Positions 9,014 through 16,658 of a DNA stretch of 64,000 nt are shown here, piece after piece. Source of the DNA: Pseudomonadota bacterium (GTDB lineage: Bacteria > Pseudomonadota > Alphaproteobacteria > Rhodospirillales > Magnetospirillaceae). The stretch's first letter is position 1. Every line of letters starts with the position of its first letter. The stretch covers positions 1 through 64,000 of the forward strand of contig JAJZUL010000010.1 of assembly GCA_021848545.1 (NCBI GenBank), written 5' to 3'. The position numbers were made by a program, and so were the translations under genes. The notes below the pieces were generated by a model. It was not told where the DNA came from. It made no database searches and saw nothing but the letters and a program-made list of their open reading frames with translations.

Positions 9014-10164
9014 CAGGATCTCCCGGTGGTGCCGTGACGGCGGACCGCGCTCGCAAAGGACGAAGCGGCGGCCGTCACGCCCTCTTCGGCGGCCAGCAGG
9101 CTGCCGCCGATCAGCAGCATGGTATCGTCGCCGTAGAAATCCAGCAATTCCGCCACCCGCTCCGGGCTCATGCCGCCGGCCGGAACCGGCAGGGCGGGGG
9201 CGATGGCGGTGGCCCCGTCGCGCCAGGCGCGGCGCGCGCCGTCGGCCAGGGACCGGCAGGTGGCGCGGGAATAGCCGAAGCGGCCGCCGTGATGGGGAAA
9301 GATGGTGGCGTCCGCCCCCACCAGCCGGAACAGCGTGCCCAGCAGCAGCGGCGGCAGAATCCGGGCGGCCCCGGCCATGGCCGGATGGGCGAAGAAGGCG
9401 AGATCGGGAAAGGCGGCGGCCAGGGCCCGGAAGGCGGGCAGCCCCGCCACCAGCGGCGCCACCATCACCGTATCCAGCCCCTCGTCGCGGGCGATGGCGG
9501 CACGGGCGCGCAATTGGTCGAGATCGCCGGTCAGGCTGGGGACGTAGCGGGTGGCGCCGCCGGTGGCGCGATTGGCGGCCCGCACCCGGGCCGCGACCGC
9601 CGTCACTCTTCGCGCGAAGGGCGCCAGGGCCTGATCGCCGATGCCGTGATCGTCCTTGATGAAATCGAGGCCGCCCATGGCCAGCCGTCCCGCCAGTTCC
9701 CCCAGCCGTTCGGCGGGCAGGCCCAAGGGTTTCAGCGCCGAACAGGTCAGGGCGCCGCCGGGCCGTCCCGCGCGGCGGCGCAAACCGTCGATGCCGTGCC
9801 TGGGGCCGCCGAAGGCGGCGGCGAAGCCGGGGGGAAAGACGCAATCGGCCAGGGTGACGTCGTCGAGCAGCGACGCGTTGCCGAACAGCATGGTCATCAA
9901 CTGTCCGGCATCGGCGCCGATGGTCGCAGAGGCCAGGCCGATGCGCACGGCGAAGCGGCCGTCGCCGAGATCGAGGATGTCCTCCACCCGGCCGACGATA
10001 TCGGCCAGGATGGTCGGGTCGTCGATGGCCTCGGGCGGCATCTCCACGCTTTGCTCGACGGCGATGGCCCGGGCGCGGGCCTCGATGTCGGCGGCGTCGG
10101 CGCGGACGTGATAGGTCACGCTCAGCCGGTCGTCGGTCGCGGGAAGGAATCGGGTTCGAAACAC
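9013..10164 (-). CDS. RuBisCO-like protein (form IV), likely 5-methylthioribulose 1-phosphate isomerase
   Basis: About 383 residues with the RuBisCO large-subunit fold: an N-terminal domain containing EQSVEMP, then a barrel with SALKPLG (Lys145) and GGLDFIKDDHG (Lys170 equals the carbamylated lysine of RuBisCO). The acidic triplet reads K-D-D-H rather than K-D-D-E, so the last metal ligand is changed and CO2 fixation is not expected. The cupin partner points to the R. rubrum-type isomerase that makes 1-methylthioxylulose 5-phosphate. A GTG at 10164 is chosen because the alternative GTG at 10233 would place a 15-bp hairpin inside the coding region. mtnP and mtnA are not in the window. Confidence 0.8.
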   Translation of the reverse strand: MFRTRFLPATDDRLSVTYHVRADAADIEARARAIAVEQSVEMPPEAIDDPTILADIVGRVEDILDLGDGRFAVRIGLASATIGADAGQLMTMLFGNASLLDDVTLADCVFPPGFAAAFGGPRHGIDGLRRRAGRPGGALTCSALKPLGLPAERLGELAGRLAMGGLDFIKDDHGIGDQALAPFARRVTAVAARVRAANRATGGATRYVPSLTGDLDQLRARAAIARDEGLDTVMVAPLVAGLPAFRALAAAFPDLAFFAHPAMAGAARILPPLLLGTLFRLVGADATIFPHHGGRFGYSRATCRSLADGARRAWRDGATAIAPALPVPAGGMSPERVAELLDFYGDDTMLLIGGSLLAAEEGVTAAASSFASAVRRHGTTGRS

Positions 10165-10186
10165 GGAACCGTCCGGATCAGGGGGG

Positions 10187-10223
10187 CGAACGCTCGCGAC
10201 CGGTCGAGGGTCGCGAGCGTTCG
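10187..10223 (-). terminator. Perfect 15-bp hairpin between mlaA and the RuBisCO-like gene
   Basis: CGAACGCTCGCGACC (10187-10201) and its exact reverse complement (10209-10223) are separated by 7 bases. It starts 3 bases after the mlaA stop. There is no T-run, so it may be a 3'-end stabiliser or a Rho-assisted stop rather than a full intrinsic terminator. Confidence 0.6.
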
Positions 10224-10225
10224 TC

Positions 10226-10963
10226 TCACTCACCGCTTAGCGATGGCAGATGATGGGGATGAATCATCGATTCGCGGTTCTGGCGGTACAGGCTGCGCAG
10301 CGCCGCGTAGAAATCGATGGAATTGCGCTGGATGTCGTCCAGCGGCCCCAGCATCCGGGCCCGCTCGTCAAGGATGTCGGCGCCGGTGCGGGCATCGACG
10401 GCGGCGTTCGAATAGATGCCGATGACGTTGTCGGTGGGATCGGCGACCCAATCGACGGCCAGGCCGACGGCATCGCGCGGATTCGACGGACCGAAGAAGG
10501 GCAGCACCAGATAGGGCCCCTGCGGCACGCCCCAAACCCCCAGCGTCTCGCCGAAATCGGCGGGGTGGTATTTGGGGCCGCCGCTGTCGGCGGTCACGTC
10601 GAACAGGCCCAGCACGCCATAGGTGGAGTTGAGCATGAACCGCCCCAGGGTGTGGGCGGCGTCGCGGAAGCGGCCCTGAAGCAGGTCGTTGGCGAAGATG
10701 TAGGGGCTGTTCAGATTGTCGAGAGCGTTATGCACGCTGCTGCGCACGTCCGAAGGAACCGTGTCGGTATAGAACACGGCCACCGGCTTCATGAGATAGC
10801 GGTCGAGCATCATGTTGAAGTCGAAAATCTGGCGATTCATCGGCTCAAGCGGGTCGTTGAGCTGTTCGAACGCGGCGCGATCCACCGGATTCCTGGGAAC
10901 CTGGGCACAGGCCGAAACCATCAGTACGGCCAGCATGGCCACCAGAACGGACGGGCGGGTCAT
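10226..10963 (-). CDS. mlaA: MlaA/VacJ family outer-membrane lipoprotein
   Basis: About 245 residues. The signal peptide ends in a lipobox (LMVSAC), so it is a lipoprotein. The mature part has the MlaA core: NDPLEPMNRQIFDFN, PYIFANDLLQGRF, NSTYGVLGLFDVTA and GETLGVWGVPQGPYLVLPFFGPSNPRD. MlaA removes misplaced phospholipids from the outer leaflet of the outer membrane. The ATG at 10963 is used because GAGGAG lies 7 bases upstream. The ribosome-binding site overlaps the stop codon of hpnI, so the two are co-transcribed; MlaA-type genes often accompany hopanoid genes, suggesting a link between hopanoid transport and lipid asymmetry. Confidence 0.88.
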   Translation of the reverse strand: MTRPSVLVAMLAVLMVSACAQVPRNPVDRAAFEQLNDPLEPMNRQIFDFNMMLDRYLMKPVAVFYTDTVPSDVRSSVHNALDNLNSPYIFANDLLQGRFRDAAHTLGRFMLNSTYGVLGLFDVTADSGGPKYHPADFGETLGVWGVPQGPYLVLPFFGPSNPRDAVGLAVDWVADPTDNVIGIYSNAAVDARTGADILDERARMLGPLDDIQRNSIDFYAALRSLYRQNRESMIHPHHLPSLSGE

Positions 10964-10974
10964 GCCATGTCTCC

Positions 10975-12153
10975 TCAATTGCATTTGAAAGCGCCGATAT
11001 CCGCCGCCGACCGGCCTTCGCGGCCGGTCCCGGCCGCGTGCATGGCCAGTCCGTCGCCGGTGATCAGCACGTTATCGCCCCAACACACCCGACGGCCGAA
11101 GAAGCTGCCCGTCCACAGCGCGAAATTGACAAGTTCGCGCAAAGGAAGAAGCAGCGGCTCCGGTACCGGCAGGCCGATATGCTGGCGCAGACGATAGTGA
11201 AGCAGAAAACGCAATCCCAGATAAAAGGCAAGAGCTGTCATCGCCACGGCGACCGGCCAGACCCAGGATAGCAGGATTAGTGGAATCAGGGACGAGGTGA
11301 CGATCCACAACAAATGATCGGTGGGGCGCACGGCGCGGATGGCGCGCATCCACCGGATTTCGTGACGGTAAAGATGCGCGAGATCGGAATCGTCGACGAT
11401 GGTGCCGACCACTTCCGACGCCAGGCGGATGCCGAACCCGGCGCGGCGGATTTCGTGGCCCAGCACGTAATCCTGGGCCACCGCCGACGCCATGGCTGCG
11501 AATCCGCCCACGGAGTCCAGGGCGGCGCGGGTGATCGCGGTGGCGGCGCCGTAGGTCAGGTCGATGTCGTGCCGGGCCAGATCGACCAGCGCCGACGGAA
11601 TGAACCAGTCGTTGATGTAAAGGGCGCCCAGATGCGACGCCAGCCCCGCTTCGGGCAGGCCCTTGTACAGGGAGGTGACGCAGCCCACCCCCGGTTCCTG
11701 GAATGGGGCGACGATGGCGGCGACGAAACCGGGCGTCACCAGAACGTCGCTGTCCACCATCACCATCACGTCATGGCGAACCGCCGCCATCATGTTGGCG
11801 AGATTGCAATTCTTGGGATTGGCGCCGATCCGGTTGGAATCGACGACGACGGAAGCGTCCAGCGCGGGACGCCGCGCGACGATCTCCTCGATCACCGCCC
11901 GGGCCGGGTCGTCGGCGGAATGCAGGCCAAACACCACCTGGATCGGTCCCTCATACACCTGGTCGCAGATGGAGGACAGACATCGCTCCAGCGAGGGCGG
12001 CGCGCCGAAGCACGGCACCATGACGGTGACCGCCGGCCGCGCGCCTCTCACGGCCGGCGCCCGCCCGAATCTTTCGATTCGGAACAGCGCCAGGATGAGA
12101 TAGGCGGCGCTGGCGGTGAAAAGCAGTGCCGCGATGATCTGCAGGACGACCAT
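10975..12153 (-). CDS. hpnI: Hopanoid-associated glycosyltransferase HpnI
   Basis: About 392 residues, GT2/GT21 (ceramide glucosyltransferase-like) fold. N-terminal TM segment (VVLQIIAALLFTASAAYLIL), then the glycosyltransferase domain with VTVMVPCFGAPPSLERCL, nucleotide-binding DSNRIGANPKN, DSDVLV (DxD) and the acceptor/active region QDYVLGHEIRRAG and RHEIRWMRAIR (a R-H-x-R-W-type motif), followed by C-terminal TM segments. HpnI adds N-acetylglucosamine to bacteriohopanetetrol; HpnK in this window is the expected next enzyme (deacetylation). A TTG at 12186 is an alternative start. Divergent from hpnA across a repeat-filled gap. Confidence 0.85.
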   Translation of the reverse strand: MVVLQIIAALLFTASAAYLILALFRIERFGRAPAVRGARPAVTVMVPCFGAPPSLERCLSSICDQVYEGPIQVVFGLHSADDPARAVIEEIVARRPALDASVVVDSNRIGANPKNCNLANMMAAVRHDVMVMVDSDVLVTPGFVAAIVAPFQEPGVGCVTSLYKGLPEAGLASHLGALYINDWFIPSALVDLARHDIDLTYGAATAITRAALDSVGGFAAMASAVAQDYVLGHEIRRAGFGIRLASEVVGTIVDDSDLAHLYRHEIRWMRAIRAVRPTDHLLWIVTSSLIPLILLSWVWPVAVAMTALAFYLGLRFLLHYRLRQHIGLPVPEPLLLPLRELVNFALWTGSFFGRRVCWGDNVLITGDGLAMHAAGTGREGRSAADIGAFKCN

Positions 12154-12373
12154 TGGACCGCCGAACCCCTTCCCAGAAAACGGCAATCATGACATCGACC
12201 GACAAGGACCAGCCCTCATACTGACAGATGGATCCTTATCCTTTGCCTTCAAATGGCGGACAAGGATTCCACACCTCTGACGAGGGTATCGCGCTTTACC
12301 TCGGGAGTCTCACCGATTTTATTCCGGCCAGTCGATTTCGACGGAGTCGGCCGCGAAGCGTCGCTCTTGGTAT

Positions 12374-12548
12374 CAGGGGAAGCGGGTTTACCCGCTTCCC
12401 CTGGATTATGTATATTTCCCTCAAGCGCCGGGCGGGCGCGTCCGCGCCCTTGGCTATCCTCGCTTACGCTCCGAGGCCCCGATGGGGCCTCTCCGCACGC
12501 TGCGGCGGTAGTCGCTCCGCTCCAAGTCGCCTTTACCCGATCACCCTG
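12374..12548 (+). repeat. Dispersed repeat family A, copy 1
   Basis: Begins with a perfect 14-bp hairpin (12374-12387 with 12390-12403, CAGGGGAAGCGGGT and complement). It continues with ATTATGTATATTTCCCTCAAG, then GGGCGCGTCCGCGCCC and the palindromic GAGGCCCCGATGGGGCCTC, and ends near 12548. About 90 percent identical to the inverted copy at 47408-47593. Open frames through it are not genes. Confidence 0.8.
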
Positions 12549-12562
12549 CCCTTGATGTCTTG

Positions 12563-12704
12563 GAGCCCGCCCCGAAACTCGCCAGGGTGAGCCGAAAATG
12601 GCGGTTTTCGAGAACCGCAGCGGAGCGTACTTTCTGTATGTGAGCAGCGGAAGCGCAGAAAGCCGCCATTTGCAGGCCGCCATGGCGAGTTTCGCGAGAG
12701 GCTC
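12563..12704 (+). repeat. Dispersed repeat family B, copy 1 (long hairpin element)
   Basis: A 142-bp element bounded by GAGCC and GGCTC with nested inverted repeats: outer CGAAACTCGCC/GGCGAGTTTCG, inner AAATGGCGGTTTTC (12596-12609)/GAAAGCCGCCATTT (12658-12671), and an apical CGTAC/GTATG pair. Copy 2 is at 27241-27383 in the same orientation; a half copy is at 48573-48611. It directly follows copy A1. The 12187-12767 gap otherwise holds no gene. Confidence 0.8.
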
Positions 12705-12712
12705 TTAGGCTC

Positions 12713-12743
12713 TTTCCATACCCCCGGACGGTGGTGGTATAGT
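12713..12743 (+). promoter_or_regulatory. Weak candidate promoter of the hpnA-shc operon
   Basis: TATAGT at 12738-12743 lies 25 bases before the hpnA start, with TTTCCA (12713-12718) as a poor -35 box at a 19-base spacing. No better promoter is visible between repeat B1 and hpnA. Confidence 0.25.
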
Positions 12744-12767
12744 GCCGGCCGCGAGTCTCGACATCAA

Positions 12768-13772
12768 ATGATTCCAATGACCGAAACGGTACTTGTCACC
12801 GGCGCGACCGGCTTTGTCGGCTCGGCCGTCGTAAGGGCGTTGCTGGCCCGGGGGCGCCGGGTCCGGGTTCTGGCGCGGGCCGGGTCGGACCGGCGCAATC
12901 TCGACGGCCTCGACATCGAGATCGCCACCGGCGATCTCACCGATGCCGCCTCGCTGGCCCGCGCCGTGGCCGGATGCGGGGCGCTGTTCCATGCCGCCGC
13001 CGATTACCGGCTGTGGGTGCCCGATCCCGCCGCCATGCGCCGCACCAATGTCGATGGGACCCGCGATCTGCTGCGCGCCGCCGCCGCGGCCGGAGTGGAG
13101 CGGATCGTCTACACCTCCAGCGTGGCGACCCTGGCCCTGGACCCAATGGGCCGGCCGGTGGACGAAACCGCCCAGGCCACCCTGGCCGACATGGTGGGGC
13201 CGTACAAGCAAAGCAAATTCCTGGCCGAGGAAGAGGTGCGCCGTCTGGTGCGCGAGGAGGGGGTGCCGGCGGTGATCGTCAGCCCTTCGACCCCGGTGGG
13301 ACCGGGCGACGTGCGGCCCACCCCCACCGGGCGCATGATCGTCGAGGCCGCCAGCGGCCGCATGCCGGCCTTCGTCGATACCGGCCTCAACATCGTCCAT
13401 GTCGAGGATGTGGCCGAGGGCCATCTGCTGGCCTATGACAAGGGCGTCGTTGGTGAACGCTATATCCTGGGCGGGGACGACATGACCCTGGCGGCGATCC
13501 TGGCGGCGATCGCCAACATTGTCGGGCGCCGGCCGCCGACGGTCAAATTGCCGCGCACCCTGTTGATGCCGGTGGCGGCCCTGGCCGAGGGCTGGGCGCG
13601 TCTGTCGGGGCGCGAGCCCTTCGTCACCCGGGACGGGCTCAAGATGGCGGCCAAGCACATGTATTTCGTCTCGGACCGGGCCAAACGGGAATTGGGCTAT
13701 CGGGCGCGGCCGGCGGAAGACGCGCTGAAGGATGCCGTCGCCTATTTCCGGGACCGGGGATTGGTGGCATGA
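12768..13772 (+). CDS. hpnA: Hopanoid-associated sugar epimerase/reductase HpnA
   Basis: A 334-residue extended short-chain dehydrogenase (dihydroflavonol reductase-like). Rossmann motif TGATGFVGSAVV is at the N-terminus, YTSSVATL carries the active-site Ser, and the catalytic pair is in GPYKQSKF (Tyr-x-x-x-Lys). HpnA heads hopanoid operons and is assigned to side-chain modification, though its exact reaction is not established. A second ATG at 12777 (MTETVLVTG) is an equally good start; neither has a clear ribosome-binding site. Overlaps hpnB by 4 bases (ATGA). Confidence 0.9.
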   Translation: MIPMTETVLVTGATGFVGSAVVRALLARGRRVRVLARAGSDRRNLDGLDIEIATGDLTDAASLARAVAGCGALFHAAADYRLWVPDPAAMRRTNVDGTRDLLRAAAAAGVERIVYTSSVATLALDPMGRPVDETAQATLADMVGPYKQSKFLAEEEVRRLVREEGVPAVIVSPSTPVGPGDVRPTPTGRMIVEAASGRMPAFVDTGLNIVHVEDVAEGHLLAYDKGVVGERYILGGDDMTLAAILAAIANIVGRRPPTVKLPRTLLMPVAALAEGWARLSGREPFVTRDGLKMAAKHMYFVSDRAKRELGYRARPAEDALKDAVAYFRDRGLVA

Positions 13773-14947
13773 GCGTGGCCCTGGTCCTGGCCGTCGCCAC
13801 CGTGCTGGCCTGGGGCGTGCTGGTGGTCGCGCGGGCCGGGTTCTGGCGCATCGAACGCCCGGAGCGTTTCCCCGATCCCGCCCGCTGGCCCGACGTGGTG
13901 GCGGTGATTCCCGCCCGCGACGAGGCCGAAAGCATCGGGCAGACGGTGGCTTCGCTGCTGGATCAGGATTATCCCGGCCGCCTGTCGGTGGTGGTGGTGG
14001 ACGATCAAAGCGCCGACGGCACCGCCCGCGTCGCGCTGGAGGCCGCGTCCGGCCGCGAGGATCGTCTGGCCCTGGTGGCCGGCGCGCCCCTGCCGTCCGG
14101 CTGGACCGGCAAGGTCTGGGCCATGGAGCAGGGGGTGGCCCATGCCGACATCTGGGCGGCCGGGGCCGAATACGTGCTGTTCACCGATGCCGATATCCGC
14201 CATGCGCCGGGTCAGGTCCGGGCGCTGGTGGCCCGGGCCGAGGCCCGGCGGCTCGATCTCGCCTCGCTGATGGTGCGGCTCCATTGCGCCACTTTGCCGG
14301 AACGGGCGCTGATCCCCGCCTTCGTCCATTTCTTCCGCATGCTTTATCCCTTTCGCCTGATCGCCGATCCCGCCAGCCGGGTGGCCGGCGCGGCCGGCGG
14401 GGTGATGCTGGCGCGCCGTCAGGCGTTGGCCGCCATCGGCGGGCTGGCGGCGTTGAAAGGCGCCCTGATCGACGATTGCACCCTGGCGGCCCGCATCAAG
14501 GAACAAGGCGGGCGGTTGTGGCTGGGGCTGGCCGACGAGACGGTTTCGCTGCGCGTCTATCGCGGCTGGGGCGAACCCTGGGCGATGATCGCCCGGTCGG
14601 CCTATGACCAGCTCGGCCATTCGCCGCTGGCCTTGCTGGGCACGGTGCTGGCCATGGCGCTGGTGTTCGTCGCGCCGCCGGTCCTGGTGGCGGCCGGTCT
14701 GGTTTCCGGCGGCGGGTCGGCCACGATCATCGCCGCCATCGCCTGGGAGATGATGGCGGCGACCTATCTGCCGATGGTCCGCTTCTATCGCCTGCCTGCG
14801 GCCTGGGCGCTGGCGCTGCCGGCGGTGTCGCTGGTCTATCTGGGGGCCACCGTCCATTCCGCCTGGAATTATCATCGTGGGCGCGGCGGCCGCTGGAAGG
14901 GCCGGATCGAGGGCGGACGCACCGGCACGGGGGGAGCCGCGTCATGA
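13769..14947 (+). CDS. hpnB: Hopanoid-associated glycosyltransferase HpnB
   Basis: A 392-residue GT2-family membrane glycosyltransferase. An N-terminal TM segment precedes the GT-A domain: VVAVIPARDEAESIG, VVVVDDQSADGTA, and FTDADIRHAP as the DxD-type metal site; DDCTLAARIKEQGG matches the catalytic base region. Three or more TM segments close the C-terminus. The second gene of the hpnA-B-C-D-shc run, overlapping hpnA and hpnC by 4 bases each. Substrate is not established; hopanoid head-group synthesis is inferred from context. Confidence 0.9.
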   Translation: MSVALVLAVATVLAWGVLVVARAGFWRIERPERFPDPARWPDVVAVIPARDEAESIGQTVASLLDQDYPGRLSVVVVDDQSADGTARVALEAASGREDRLALVAGAPLPSGWTGKVWAMEQGVAHADIWAAGAEYVLFTDADIRHAPGQVRALVARAEARRLDLASLMVRLHCATLPERALIPAFVHFFRMLYPFRLIADPASRVAGAAGGVMLARRQALAAIGGLAALKGALIDDCTLAARIKEQGGRLWLGLADETVSLRVYRGWGEPWAMIARSAYDQLGHSPLALLGTVLAMALVFVAPPVLVAAGLVSGGGSATIIAAIAWEMMAATYLPMVRFYRLPAAWALALPAVSLVYLGATVHSAWNYHRGRGGRWKGRIEGGRTGTGGAAS

Positions 14948-15759
14948 CCCGGACCATGCAGACCGAGAATTTTCCGGTGGGATCGTGGCTGGTGGCGGCG
15001 CCGCTGCGCCCGGTGGTGCACGCCTATTACCGCTTCGCCCGCATGGCCGACGATATCGCCGATTCCTCCGATCTGGCGCCGGACGACAAGATCGGCCGAT
15101 TGGACGCGCTGGATGCGGAACTGATGGGCGGGCCGGGCGATGGGCCGGCATCGCAAATCCGCGATCTGCTGGCCGAACGGAACGTGCCCATCGACCATTG
15201 CCGCGATCTGCTGGTGGCGTTCAAGCGCGATTCCGCCACCCCGCGCACCAGGGATTGGGCCGATCTGATGACCTATTGCCGCTATTCGGCGGCGCCGGTG
15301 GGCCGTTTCCTGCTCGATCTGCACGGGGAATCCCGCGAGACCTGGCCGGCCAACGACGCGTTGTGCGCAGCGCTTCAGGTGCTCAACCATCTCCAGGATT
15401 GCGGCGATGATTACCGCGTCCTCGACCGCGTCTATCTGCCCGGCGATCTGCTGGCCGCCCACGGCGCCGCGATCGAGGATCTGGCCGCCGGAAGCAGTAG
15501 TCCGGCGCTGGCCCGGGTGCTGGCGGATACCGTCGAACTGACCCGCCCGCTGGTGCGTCAGGCCCGCGACCTGCCGGGCCGCATCGCCGATGGCGGTCTT
15601 CGGCGCGAAACCGCGGTGATCGTGGCCATCGCCGAGCGTCTGCTGGCGAAACTGGCCGGTCGCGATCCATTGGCGGAACGCATCGAATTGGGCAAGGTGG
15701 ATTACGCCGCCGCCGCCCTGGCCGGGCTTGGCCGTTCTTTGTTCGGATCTGGACGATGA
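14944..15759 (+). CDS. hpnC: Squalene synthase family protein HpnC (hydroxysqualene synthase)
   Basis: A 271-residue trans-isoprenyl diphosphate synthase of the squalene/phytoene type. The first aspartate-rich motif is FARMADDIADSSD and the second region reads LQVLNHLQDCGDDYR. Known HpnC enzymes turn presqualene diphosphate (from HpnD) into hydroxysqualene, which HpnE reduces to squalene. Overlaps hpnB and hpnD by 4 bases each, so the operon is translationally coupled. hpnE itself is not between hpnD and shc as is usual. Confidence 0.92.
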   Translation: MTRTMQTENFPVGSWLVAAPLRPVVHAYYRFARMADDIADSSDLAPDDKIGRLDALDAELMGGPGDGPASQIRDLLAERNVPIDHCRDLLVAFKRDSATPRTRDWADLMTYCRYSAAPVGRFLLDLHGESRETWPANDALCAALQVLNHLQDCGDDYRVLDRVYLPGDLLAAHGAAIEDLAAGSSSPALARVLADTVELTRPLVRQARDLPGRIADGGLRRETAVIVAIAERLLAKLAGRDPLAERIELGKVDYAAAALAGLGRSLFGSGR

Positions 15760-16646
15760 TGCATCCTCATAGCGGCCCCGAAGTGGTCCGCCCCTTCGGC
15801 CCCGACGAGCTTGCCGCCCTGATCGAGGAGCGGGTGAAACGCTCCGGCACCTCCTTTTATTGGGGGATGCGGGTGCTGGGCAGCGAACGGCGCCGCGCGG
15901 CTTACGCCATCTACGCCTTTTGCCGCGAGGTGGACGACATCGCCGACGACGAGGGCATCGAGCCCGACGAGCGCCGGCGCCGGCTGGAATCCTGGCGGGC
16001 CGAGGTGGGCCGCATCTATGACGGCGGCGCCACCCATCCCATCGCCCAGGCCCTGGCCGGGCCGGCGGTCCTTTACGGGCTGGCCCGCGAGGATCTGCTG
16101 GCGGTGATCGACGGCGTGGCCATGGATATCGGCGACGAGGTCATCCGGCCGTCGCTGGCGCTGCTCGACCTTTATTGCGACCGGGTCGCCTGCGCCGTCG
16201 GGCGCCTGTCGGTGCGGGCGTTCGGCCCCTGGATTCCCGAATGCGACCGGGTGGCGGCGTCCTTGGGGCGCGCTTTGCAACTCACCAACATCCTGCGCGA
16301 CGTCGAGGAGGATGCGGGCATGGGCCGGCTGTATCTGCCCGACGAGTTGCTGACCGCCTACGGCATCCGCGACAACGATCCCAAGGCGATCCTGCTTCAC
16401 CCCGCCCTGACCCTGGTGCAGCGCGATCTGGCGGCGATGGCGCGCCGCCATTTCGCCGAGGCCGAACAGGCCATGGCCGCCTGTCCGAAGCGCACCATGC
16501 GGCCGGCTTCGCTGATGCGGGCCACCTATCAGGCCATCCTCGACCGGCTGGAGGCGCGGGCCTGGAGCCGGGGCGCACCCAGGGTCGGCCTTCCCGCGGC
16601 GCTCAAACTCTGGTATGCGGTGCGCCACGGACTCATTCCAATGTGA
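15756..16646 (+). CDS. hpnD: Presqualene diphosphate synthase HpnD
   Basis: A 296-residue squalene/phytoene synthase family enzyme. Motifs: SGTSFYWGMRVL, first Asp-rich motif FCREVDDIADDEG, and the second, LQLTNILRDVEEDAGMGRLYLP, which is the canonical family signature. It condenses two farnesyl diphosphates to presqualene diphosphate, the substrate of HpnC. Starts on a tandem ATGATG overlapping the hpnC stop. Followed 12 bases later by shc. Confidence 0.93.
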   Translation: MMHPHSGPEVVRPFGPDELAALIEERVKRSGTSFYWGMRVLGSERRRAAYAIYAFCREVDDIADDEGIEPDERRRRLESWRAEVGRIYDGGATHPIAQALAGPAVLYGLAREDLLAVIDGVAMDIGDEVIRPSLALLDLYCDRVACAVGRLSVRAFGPWIPECDRVAASLGRALQLTNILRDVEEDAGMGRLYLPDELLTAYGIRDNDPKAILLHPALTLVQRDLAAMARRHFAEAEQAMAACPKRTMRPASLMRATYQAILDRLEARAWSRGAPRVGLPAALKLWYAVRHGLIPM

Positions 16647-16658
16647 CGTTTTCATTGG

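Noticed and set aside
12228-12777. Several small frames (e.g. one giving MAACKWRLSALPLLTYRKYA)
   Set aside because: They lie in repeats A1 and B1; a similar peptide arises from repeat B2, so the similarity is that of the repeat DNA, not of a gene.
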